A DNA stretch of 5,060 nucleotides from an uncultured bacterium (GCA_937930585.1 CALHCA010000133.1:1-5060); one strand, 5' to 3'. Shown: positions 1-5,060, counted from the stretch's first letter. Program-made: numbers and translations. The notes: generated by a model from the letters alone, not told the origin.

Positions 1-362
1 AGTTCAAGGCGATTTTGGTCGGAGAGCTCGCGAACAACTGCAGGAACTTTCTCTAACCCTACAAGCTTTGAGGCACGATAACGTCTCTCACCAGCAACGA
101 TTAGAAACTTAGAGCCCTTTCGAATAACCACAATCGGCTGTAAAACCCCATGAATTCTAATTGAGTTTGCAAGTTCTTCAAGCTTTTCCTTATTGAAGTG
201 CTGGCGAGGTTGATCTGGGTCGGGAGAAATATCACTAATTTTTAATTCTTTTAGTTGATTTTTGTCATATTCTAAGCCTAATTCTGAATCAATTTTTTCA
301 TCAATAATCATCTCTGTTGGAATCAAAGAAGAGAATCCACGACCAAGTCCTTTTTTTGCCAT
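1..362 (-). CDS. parB: ParB chromosome-partitioning protein, N-terminal part (runs off left edge)
   Basis: This is a centromere-binding protein and CTPase that loads at parS sites, spreads along DNA and stimulates ParA. The 120 complete codons in the window begin with MAKKGLGRGFSSLIP, the typical N-terminal Lys/Arg-containing peptide through which ParB/Spo0J proteins stimulate ParA. The ParB/sulfiredoxin-like domain follows from about residue 40: ISPDPDQPR (45-53), HGVLQPI (71-77, the GxxQP CTP-binding motif) and GERRYRA (91-97, the second CTP-binding motif). All key residues in view are present. The helix-turn-helix and dimerisation domains would lie beyond the left edge. The start ATG (362-360) shares one base with the parA stop (TAATG). 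It is preceded by a strong Shine-Dalgarno, AAGGGGG at 375-369, 6 nt away inside the end of parA, so translation is probably coupled. No in-frame stop is seen, so the gene is cut only by the window. Confidence 0.95.
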   Translation of the reverse strand, partial: MAKKGLGRGFSSLIPTEMIIDEKIDSELGLEYDKNQLKELKISDISPDPDQPRQHFNKEKLEELANSIRIHGVLQPIVVIRKGSKFLIVAGERRYRASKLVGLEKVPAVVRELSDQNRLE

Positions 363-1141
363 TATTTGCCCCCTTCTATACGCTGAATAATCTCTTTCGA
401 AACTGCTTTATAAGCACGAGCGCCCTTACTGAATCTATCATAAACACCAATCGGAACACCATGACTTGGAGCTTCCGCAAGGCGAATATTCCGTGGAATT
501 ACATTCGAAAAAATCTTATCAGGAAAGAATTTTTTAATTTCTTCAAGAACTTGCCCGCCCAAAGTTGTGCGAGAATCTACCATTGTTGGCAGAACTCCAA
601 GGAGTTCAAGATTCGGATTCATTCCCTTCTTCACAAGTTTCATACTCTCAAGAAGTTGGCCAAGACCTTCCATTGCATAAAATTCAGCCTGAACTGGTAG
701 AATTAAATAGTCACTGGCAATAAAGCCATTTACGGTCAGTAAACTTAAACTTGGTGGAGAATCTAAAATAACATAGTCGAAATCAGCTTCAATAGTTTTT
801 AAAGCATCTTTCAACCGAGTAAATCGACCTTTTGCTGAAGCAAGCTCAACTTCGGCGTTAGCTAAGATTGGCGTACTTGGTGCAACTTTTAATTTCGAAA
901 ATTCTGTTTCAATAATAATTTCACCTAATTGTTTTTCACCAGAAATTACATCTGCCATAGTAAAATCAAGATTATTTTTATTAATACCGAGGCCACTAGT
1001 TGCGTTTCCTTGCGGATCAAAATCAACAAGAAGTGTTCGAAAACCTCGCTTTGCAATAAAATAAGCAATATTTATAGCGCTGGTTGTTTTACCAACCCCC
1101 CCTTTTTGATTGGTTATCGAAATCACCTTCATAATGTTCAT
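362..1141 (-). CDS. parA: ParA/Soj chromosome-partitioning ATPase
   Basis: This is a deviant Walker ATPase (MinD/ParA family) that binds DNA non-specifically as an ATP dimer and moves ParB-bound origins. Numbered from the first ATG (259 residues), the deviant Walker A is KGGVGKTT at 13-20, with signature Lys13 and catalytic-site Lys18. Walker A' is LLVDFDPQGNA (37-47; Asp40, Asp42) and Walker B is YVILDSPPS (123-131; Asp127). The C-terminal signature PRNIRLAEAPSHG (216-228) is typical of chromosomal Soj-type proteins. The length is normal for the family and there is no N-terminal HTH extension of the plasmid type. The listed start is the longest frame. Codon 4 (ATG at 1132-1130, giving MKVISITNQKGG and 256 residues) is the likelier start: the TATAAT of the upstream promoter ends at 1142, so the first ATG would lie before the transcription start. 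It is co-transcribed with parB. Confidence 0.96.
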   Translation of the reverse strand: MNIMKVISITNQKGGVGKTTSAINIAYFIAKRGFRTLLVDFDPQGNATSGLGINKNNLDFTMADVISGEKQLGEIIIETEFSKLKVAPSTPILANAEVELASAKGRFTRLKDALKTIEADFDYVILDSPPSLSLLTVNGFIASDYLILPVQAEFYAMEGLGQLLESMKLVKKGMNPNLELLGVLPTMVDSRTTLGGQVLEEIKKFFPDKIFSNVIPRNIRLAEAPSHGVPIGVYDRFSKGARAYKAVSKEIIQRIEGGK

Positions 1142-1170
1142 ATTATATCACAAACCTTTAGCACTTTCAA
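1135..1170 (-). promoter_or_regulatory. parAB promoter (extended -10, near-consensus)
   Basis: Read on the minus strand, the -35 box TTGAAA lies at 1170-1165, followed by a 17-bp spacer and the -10 box TATAAT at 1147-1142. A TG one base upstream of the -10 (1150-1149) makes an extended -10. This is close to the ideal sigma-70 layout. The expected start is an A near 1135, only about 3 nt before the second parA ATG (1132), so the mRNA would be leaderless or nearly so. A weak AAAGG at about 1157-1153 lies upstream of the -10 and would not be transcribed from this promoter. Confidence 0.8.
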
Positions 1171-1183
1171 CTTTATTTTAATC

Positions 1184-1219
1184 TTGATTTTTGGAATTTT
1201 GTATGTTAAAATAATAAGG
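1184..1219 (+). promoter_or_regulatory. rplU promoter (extended -10)
   Basis: The -35 box TTGATT is at 1184-1189, followed by a 17-bp spacer and the -10 box TAAAAT at 1207-1212, with TG at 1204-1205 giving an extended -10. The expected start is near 1219, leaving a leader of about 24 nt that contains the rplU ribosome binding site. It is back-to-back with the parAB promoter, the two -35 boxes being separated by 14 bp (1171-1183 plus edges). Confidence 0.75.
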
Positions 1220-1233
1220 ATATTAAATTTAAT

Positions 1234-1238
1234 GAGGA
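1234..1238 (+). promoter_or_regulatory. rplU ribosome binding site
   Basis: GAGGA ends 4 nt before the ATG at 1243 (core GAGG 5 nt before). It fixes the rplU start and contrasts with parA on the other strand, which has no usable site inside its predicted transcript. Confidence 0.8.
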
Positions 1239-1242
1239 TTTT

Positions 1243-1551
1243 ATGAAAAAAGCAGTCATAAAAGTTGGCGGTAAACAATTTATCGTTAGCGAAAAAGAGA
1301 CCCTTCTGGTGGACCTCCTCCCGCAAGGAACAAAAGAGCTCGAACTTGATGCTTTGATGCTTATTAATGGCGACAAAGTGGAAGTTGGAACTCCTGTTGT
1401 TAAAGGCGTGAAAGTTTCCGCTAAAGTTGTTGACGAACTTGTTAAGGGCGAAAAAATCCGCGTGATCCGTTACAAGGCTAAAAAACGCGTTCACAAAGAA
1501 AACGGACATCGTCAAAAATACACTAAAATTGAAATTGCTTCAATTAAATAA
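1243..1551 (+). CDS. rplU: 50S ribosomal protein L21
   Basis: This is a structural protein of the large ribosomal subunit that binds 23S rRNA. The 102-residue length is standard for bL21. The sequence opens with the family hallmark MKKAVIKVGGKQFIVSE. Its C-terminal half holds the conserved basic RNA-binding stretch IRVIRYKAKKRVHKENGHRQ (72-91), close to the family pattern of K.K..Y.R..GHRQ, followed by YTKIEI. The start has a good Shine-Dalgarno and its own promoter. In most bacteria rplU is followed by rpmA (L27), but here a terminator follows directly and the next gene is convergent, so it is monocistronic. The codon use and sequence look intact. The assignment is firm. Confidence 0.98.
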   Translation: MKKAVIKVGGKQFIVSEKETLLVDLLPQGTKELELDALMLINGDKVEVGTPVVKGVKVSAKVVDELVKGEKIRVIRYKAKKRVHKENGHRQKYTKIEIASIK

Positions 1552-1562
1552 TGAAAAGGCGG

Positions 1563-1608
1563 CCAGCCATTTAAGAACTAGCTCTCTACTCAAGGGCTGG
1601 TTTTTTTT
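1563..1608 (+). terminator. Rho-independent terminator of rplU
   Basis: CCAGCC (1563-1568) pairs with GGCTGG (1595-1600), followed immediately by eight T residues (1601-1608). The 26-nt apical part is long for a terminator but can fold further: TTAAG/CTCAA with one mismatch, then TAG/CTA closing a CTCT loop. It begins 11 nt after the rplU stop. Confidence 0.85.
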
Positions 1609-1686
1609 GATAAAATACGCAATATCTAAATTGTGCGACATAAGTATTTTGTTAGTTTTTCAAACGTAATTCTAAATAAACCTAAA
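1609..1686. other. Intergenic spacer between convergent units, no gene seen
   Basis: This short AT-rich stretch lies between the rplU terminator and the palindromic terminator of the opposing operon. It holds no open frame with a plausible start. The only notable signals are a TG-A-TAAAAT extended -10-like string at 1608-1616 on the plus strand, without a recognisable -35, and a weak hairpin at 1618-1637. Confidence 0.5.
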
Positions 1687-1720
1687 AAATAAACCCCGCT
1701 CATGCGAGGTTTATTTAATT
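1681..1720 (-). terminator. Terminator of the surface-protein operon, possibly bidirectional
   Basis: A nine-base arm at 1687-1695 pairs with 1708-1716 (outer AAATAAACC with GGTTTATTT). One C-A mismatch follows, then CGC/GCG and the tetraloop TCAT (1700-1703). On the minus strand it lies 12 nt past the TAA at 1730-1728 and runs into a T-rich tail (ATTTTTTAGG, 1690-1681). On the plus strand the trailing TTTATTTAATTTT is also T-rich, so it may stop read-through from both sides. Confidence 0.85.
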
Positions 1721-1727
1721 TTCGAAA

Positions 1728-3278
1728 CTACTTTTTCTCTACTTTTTCAGATTTTTTAGCTTCGTGAGTTTTGGTCGTTCCAGATTCAACAACATTACTT
1801 ACTTTTTTCGTAAATTCAGCAGTTGCTTTTTTCATTTCTTCACGACTTCGATACCAGTAGGCTACTGCACCAGTAATTGCCATAATTGCAATCACCATCA
1901 TTGCAGCCTCAGCAGGACCAGTATGCGGTAGTTCGCTCGGAACTTCAGCACAATTTGGATCGTTAGCTGCAAGATTTTCAAGACCAGTAATCTTACATTT
2001 ATCAGGACAGTTAGGATCTTTTGAATCTAAACCTTCTTTTCCAGGAGTTTTACATTTTTCTGAACAATTTGGATCGTTACTCTTCAAATGCTCCTTACCT
2101 TTAATTGTACATTTATCGTTACAATTTGGATCATTCTTCTTCAAGTTTCCTTTTCCAGGAATCTCACAAAATTCTTTACGTTCTTGTGGTGTACAATTTT
2201 TTTGCACAGTTACAGTTGCTTTATCAGACTTTCCACCGTTTTCAGTTAGAACCTGAGCCGTATTTGTGATTGTATTGTTTCCACAAATTAATTTCGAAGC
2301 ATCAATTTTTGCACGGAAAGTTAGCGTTGCAGAACCGCCAAACGAGTAATTTCCGATATTAACTCCAGATTTCACAACATTGTCGCTCAAAATTTTACCA
2401 GCAGAATCTGATGGAGTTGTAATTCGAGTTGTTCCAGGAACAAGGGTTAATCCGGCAGGAAGTAAATCTTTAATATTTACATTATTTTGTGAAATTGTTC
2501 CAGTATTTTTATAAGTGATTCTAAACTCAACTTCATCGTTTAGACCAACATTTTGATTTTTTGCAAAATTATTTGCACCAGCTTTCGAAACTGTTTTAGT
2601 TGTTTCAAAATCGGCAAAATCTGCTTTAAATCGATAAGTTATAACACCTGAATATTGGTCACATCCGGGGAGTATTCCATTTAAGGCATCATATCCAAGA
2701 TTCGTACCAGAACCAAAAAGGTTTTCTCCACTCAAGATTTGACCATTTATGGCACCTTTTGTTGTAATTTTTGCTGAACCTTGAATATATCTAAGAGCAA
2801 CATCTCGAGAAGGAGAACGCAAAACAGCTTGGTCCCAAACTTTTTGCGGTCGAGCATTTCGAGCGGTAATTTCTGCCCGCACGAGGCCTTCTTTACCTTT
2901 CGCAATCGTTGAAGGAACAATTGTGTTAAGTTTTGCGTCTAAAGCAATTCCACGATAGCTATTCTCTTTTGAATTTAAAGAGCTTTTTGCATTGTTGTGA
3001 TAATAGATATAAACTTCATATTCTCGACCAGGTACAATATCAATACTATCAACAAAATTTCCCACGCCAGCTTGACGAACTCGAACGAAATTTCGTTCAT
3101 CTCCAACGGTTGGATTATTTGTAATAGAGTTAAATGTTACATAGTCGGCAGGGTTTTCGGCAGTGAAGGTTTGCCTTTCTGGACCATAAGCGAAAGCGCT
3201 TCCACCTAAAGCTACCGCCCCGATGAGGGCTGCGAATGCCGCAACCCCCAAAGTTTGTAATTTATTTTTTACTAACAT
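1728..3278 (-). CDS. Secreted DUF11-domain surface protein with Cys repeats and LPHTG anchor-like motif
   Basis: The 516-residue exported protein has a function I do not recognise. Residues 1-30 are a clear signal peptide: basic start, hydrophobic core, AFA before a likely cut at 30/31. Residues 31-225 form a unique domain with mixed beta-like sequence and a single Cys206. Residues 226-360 match a DUF11-type Ig-like repeat (TKTV, DEVEFRITYKNTG, VNIKDLLPAGLTLVPGT, ITNTAQV). Four Cys repeats follow (371-443), then LPHTG (450-454), a hydrophobic helix (about 456-475) and a 40-residue Lys/Glu-rich tail. DUF11 and LPxTG are typical of cell-surface proteins, but sortase substrates usually end a few residues after the helix, so this may simply be a tail-in-cytoplasm membrane protein. 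The start has a Shine-Dalgarno (AAAGG, 3289-3285) 6 nt away. It lies 17 nt behind the upstream membrane-protein gene and is probably in its operon. Confidence 0.9.
   Translation of the reverse strand: MLVKNKLQTLGVAAFAALIGAVALGGSAFAYGPERQTFTAENPADYVTFNSITNNPTVGDERNFVRVRQAGVGNFVDSIDIVPGREYEVYIYYHNNAKSSLNSKENSYRGIALDAKLNTIVPSTIAKGKEGLVRAEITARNARPQKVWDQAVLRSPSRDVALRYIQGSAKITTKGAINGQILSGENLFGSGTNLGYDALNGILPGCDQYSGVITYRFKADFADFETTKTVSKAGANNFAKNQNVGLNDEVEFRITYKNTGTISQNNVNIKDLLPAGLTLVPGTTRITTPSDSAGKILSDNVVKSGVNIGNYSFGGSATLTFRAKIDASKLICGNNTITNTAQVLTENGGKSDKATVTVQKNCTPQERKEFCEIPGKGNLKKNDPNCNDKCTIKGKEHLKSNDPNCSEKCKTPGKEGLDSKDPNCPDKCKITGLENLAANDPNCAEVPSELPHTGPAEAAMMVIAIMAITGAVAYWYRSREEMKKATAEFTKKVSNVVESGTTKTHEAKKSEKVEKK
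1950..2168 (-). repeat. Four tandem 57-bp coding repeats (19-residue Cys motif)
   Basis: The encoded units start at Cys371, 390, 409 and 428, and each has its second Cys 15 residues later (386, 405, 424, 443). The consensus is C-x-I/T-x-G-K/L-x-x-L-x-x-x-D-P-N-C, with a 3-residue linker, usually ending in K. The period is exactly 19 residues. The second half, with N/K-D-P-N-C, is most constant (GATCCAAATTGT recurs in three units, GATCCTAACTGT in the other). This points to tandem duplication with later divergence. The even Cys count suggests one disulfide per unit or between units. Confidence 0.9.
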
Positions 3279-3284
3279 TTCTTA

Positions 3285-3292
3285 CCTTTTTT
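3285..3292 (-). promoter_or_regulatory. Ribosome binding site of the LPHTG surface protein gene
   Basis: On the minus strand AAAAAAGG (3292-3285) lies 6 nt before the ATG at 3278-3276. It sits just after the TAA of the preceding gene (3298-3296), consistent with translation from a shared transcript. Confidence 0.7.
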
Positions 3293-3295
3293 ATT

Positions 3296-5060
3296 TTATT
3301 GTTGTGTATTATTTTGATTTGTAGCAGCTGAAGCGCCATGTGTTTGGTTATAATTTTGTTGAGCTGCCCAAACATCGTTATAATCCACAGTTTCGCCACC
3401 AATATTTACAGTTTTATTTTGCGCTTGCTCAGCCTCACGAGCCTTAGCTTCGGCTTCAGCTTGCGCCTGTTTAGCTTGTTCCGCAGCTTGCGCTTGAGCT
3501 TCTGCAGTAGTTTCGCCAGTATATTCAGCTGGTTGCTCACCTATTTTTGAAACATCTATAGATTCATCAACACCTTCAGCTTTTATTTTACCGGTTGCTG
3601 TTCCAGGAGCAACTTCAGGATTTATATTATTATTCCTTTCCTCTTGAGAAGCTTCACCTATTAATTCACCTTTATCCATTCTAGTGACCGCATTATCTAT
3701 ATTATAGATAGACTGATCAGTCTTAAATTTAGTATCATCATGTTTTTCAGGTGGAGTTTCCGGAGTCGGAGGTGTTTCCGGAGGGGTTTCTGGTGTAGGT
3801 GCTGGTGGGTTTTCAGTATTTGGGGCTGGTGGAGTACAAGCTTCTTCGAATGGAATTACTGGAGTTGTCCAAGTGTTTGGAACTTCAGCAATCTTCTTCA
3901 TAACCATTTGCTTACATTGGTCACGAATCAAAATTTGTTGCCCATTTTTCAATTCAACTATACGAGCTGTTCCACCGAACGCACCTTCGGCATGAGCATA
4001 ATCTTTATTAGAATTCACAAATAGCGAGTAATAATCACCATCCAAAGTTTGATTTCCAACAACTTTAGCGCCTTCCATATATTTCGAATATGCGTCATTC
4101 AATTTTTGGAAAGCTGTTTGATCGCCATTTCGAGCAGCATCAACCAAATCATCAACTTCATTATTCGAAATTCCAAGTAGGTTCCGAGCAGATTCAGCAT
4201 CGTTCACGAAGAATTGCCCCATATATTCAATATCATCTTCGTTGTGCGATTCAATCATTTTCTTTTGATATTCTTCATTCGAAAGTTTTGAAGTATCCGT
4301 TCCGATAGAATATTTACTCTCTTTTTGATCGATGTTATTATAATCATCATTTTCAGAGTCATATTTACCGTTGTTAAAGTTCTTTTCGCTTTCGACTAAA
4401 GTACCATCACTATTGAAGTTTGCAGCTTCGTTTAAGCTATCTGCATGGGCAGTGCCAGAAAATGTTTGCTCAGTTTGAGGAGAATTGTCGTTCGACTTAA
4501 GACCCTCAGAAGCTTGTCTTCCGACTCCAAAAATCGTCATACCAAGCATCCCTAACGCACCCCATTTAATAACTTTTTTACTGATATAGTTTCGAATTTT
4601 TTGGAATCGACCTGCTTTTTCTTCAATATTTGAATCAGTATCAATTGAAGAATTAGCTTTATTGAGTTCTCGCTCTTGATCACCAACTTTAAGGCTAGTT
4701 TCTAACATTCGCTCAAGCATTTCTTTATTCTCGGGAGTTAATTCATCTTTTTGAATTAGCTTTGAACGAACTTCTCGGCGGAATCGTGCCAATTCTTCAG
4801 CACTAGCACCTTTCGAAAGCAGTTCATTGAATTTATTTTCGGCGTCTAAAAGTTCAGTCACTTCCGGTTTTTGCTTTTCTGCATCATCGCCATTATTTAA
4901 GGCTTCATTTTTTACGCCATCATCTGGATTCGATTTTTTAACCCCAGGTTCTGCCATTGCATTTTCCCAAATTGTATCAAGAACCTTTTGGCGGAATCCT
5001 TCGGATTCACTGGCTTTTCGAAAATCCCACTGAGCTTGGTCATGCCAATCTTTAACCGCA
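3296..5060 (-). CDS. Single-pass membrane protein with low-complexity outer region, function unknown (runs off right edge)
   Basis: I recognise no named family. The frame is open from the right edge (34 codons before the ATG at 4957 with no stop), so 587 residues are visible and the true start may be outside. Numbering from that ATG (553 residues): 1-125 is charged and helical, probably cytoplasmic (ENKFNELL, EELARFRREVRSKL, ENKEMLERMLETSLK). About 129-147 is a membrane segment (VIKWGALGMLGMTIFGVG) after a basic stretch. Residues 150-345 are acidic, Asn/Ser-rich and probably outside. Two Cys (348, 374) flank a short segment beginning QQILIRDQC and may form a disulfide. Residues 375-403 are a Pro/Thr/Glu spacer. 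About 485-515 is an Ala/Gln/Glu helix, likely coiled coil, and the tail is Gln/Asn-rich. It ends 17 nt before the secreted LPHTG protein. A fibrous or scaffolding envelope role is possible but unproven. If translation begins at 4957, only a weak GGGA precedes it. Confidence 0.82.
   Translation of the reverse strand, partial: AVKDWHDQAQWDFRKASESEGFRQKVLDTIWENAMAEPGVKKSNPDDGVKNEALNNGDDAEKQKPEVTELLDAENKFNELLSKGASAEELARFRREVRSKLIQKDELTPENKEMLERMLETSLKVGDQERELNKANSSIDTDSNIEEKAGRFQKIRNYISKKVIKWGALGMLGMTIFGVGRQASEGLKSNDNSPQTEQTFSGTAHADSLNEAANFNSDGTLVESEKNFNNGKYDSENDDYNNIDQKESKYSIGTDTSKLSNEEYQKKMIESHNEDDIEYMGQFFVNDAESARNLLGISNNEVDDLVDAARNGDQTAFQKLNDAYSKYMEGAKVVGNQTLDGDYYSLFVNSNKDYAHAEGAFGGTARIVELKNGQQILIRDQCKQMVMKKIAEVPNTWTTPVIPFEEACTPPAPNTENPPAPTPETPPETPPTPETPPEKHDDTKFKTDQSIYNIDNAVTRMDKGELIGEASQEERNNNINPEVAPGTATGKIKAEGVDESIDVSKIGEQPAEYTGETTAEAQAQAAEQAKQAQAEAEAKAREAEQAQNKTVNIGGETVDYNDVWAAQQNYNQTHGASAATNQNNTQQ
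3413..3505 (-). repeat. Ala/Gln/Glu low-complexity coding tract
   Basis: The tract encodes about residues 485-515 of the membrane protein (numbered from the ATG at 4957), built of AEAQ, AEQAK, QAEAEAK and REAEQAQ-like units. This composition favours a long single helix or coiled coil. The units are degenerate at DNA level rather than a clean tandem array. Confidence 0.7.
3749..3835 (-). repeat. Pro/Thr/Glu-rich coding tract
   Basis: The tract encodes about residues 375-403 of the membrane protein, with repeated PAP, TPETPP and PETPP units directly after Cys374. Such Pro-rich tracts usually act as extended spacers in surface proteins. The DNA shows short recurring ggtgtttccgg / ggagtttccgg units prone to slippage. 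Confidence 0.75.

Noticed and set aside
317..1246. Plus-strand open frames at 317-700 and 929-1246 opposite parA
   Set aside because: They are antisense to a clearly conserved ParA frame and rich in Cys/Phe/Ile/His/Asn of shadow type. They show no domain or ribosome binding site.
1138..1515. Minus-strand open frame opposite rplU
   Set aside because: It is antisense to intact L21, and its Phe/Asn-rich translation is typical of a shadow frame. It also runs across both divergent promoters.
1618..1637. Hairpin CGCAAT / ATTG..GCG in the convergent spacer
   Set aside because: It has only six pairs with a two-base bulge and no T-tract. It would start before the transcription start predicted from the nearby -10-like string.
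2429..2443. Perfect 15-nt palindrome TTGTTCC-A-GGAACAA, considered as an operator or parS site
   Set aside because: It does not match the parS consensus. It is explained by codons for LVPGTT in the DUF11 core, a conserved protein motif, and it sits mid-gene.
3293..3321. TAAAAT at 3298-3293 (minus) as a separate promoter for the LPHTG protein gene
   Set aside because: There is no -35 at a workable distance (CAAATC at 17 bp), and transcription would start inside the Shine-Dalgarno.
3740..4024. Plus-strand open frame very rich in Arg, Trp, Cys and Phe
   Set aside because: It is the complement of the Pro/Thr/Glu tract; GGTGTTTCCGG-type repeats produce this composition artefactually.
4909..5060. 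Second open minus-strand frame at the right edge ending near 4909, considered as the end of an upstream gene
   Set aside because: Its translation ends in a basic, unstructured string with no recognisable features. The frame continuous with the membrane protein fits the local amino-acid style better.
1..5060. CRISPR array, insertion sequence, tRNA or rRNA genes, recoded UGA
   Set aside because: I found no spaced direct repeats of CRISPR type, no transposase or terminal inverted repeats and no RNA-gene signatures. No in-frame TGA was found in the genes, so there is no sign of the alternative code used by some other candidate phyla.

Overview
The window looks like a chromosomal segment of an AT-rich bacterium, most likely of the Candidate Phyla Radiation and probably Saccharibacteria (TM7) or a close relative. 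This is inferred from protein style: an LPxTG-like surface protein with a DUF11 domain and 'C..PGK..L...DPNC' repeats, beside a poorly conserved single-pass protein with Pro/Thr/Glu and Ala/Gln/Glu tracts. No 16S or other decisive marker is present. All genes read normally with the standard code and end in TAA or run off the window.

Layout: (1) Positions 1-1141, minus strand: the chromosome-partitioning pair parA then parB. They overlap by one base (TAATG), and parB runs off the left edge. (2) 1142-1242: a compact divergent promoter region. It has one near-consensus promoter for parAB and one for rplU, with the -35 boxes 14 bp apart. The parA -10 box abuts the first possible ATG, so parAB mRNA is probably leaderless or nearly so, starting at the second ATG. 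(3) 1243-1551, plus strand: rplU (ribosomal protein L21), followed by its own terminator and not by rpmA. (4) 1552-1727: a convergent intergenic region with two terminator hairpins. (5) 1728-5060, minus strand: a two-gene operon for exported or membrane-anchored proteins. The first gene, open at the right edge, encodes a protein with a cytoplasmic N-terminus, one membrane segment and a low-complexity outer part. Seventeen bases later comes a secreted protein with a signal peptide, a unique N-terminal domain, a DUF11 domain, four exact-period 19-residue Cys repeats, LPHTG, a membrane helix and a long Lys-rich tail.

The left half is housekeeping (chromosome segregation, ribosome). The right half is accessory cell-surface material whose function cannot be named from sequence. 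Its two proteins are probably co-expressed and may work together at the cell envelope; that is inference from operon structure and topology. The most notable items are the surface operon, the inferred leaderless parAB promoter, and a marked excess of the palindrome TTCGAA.
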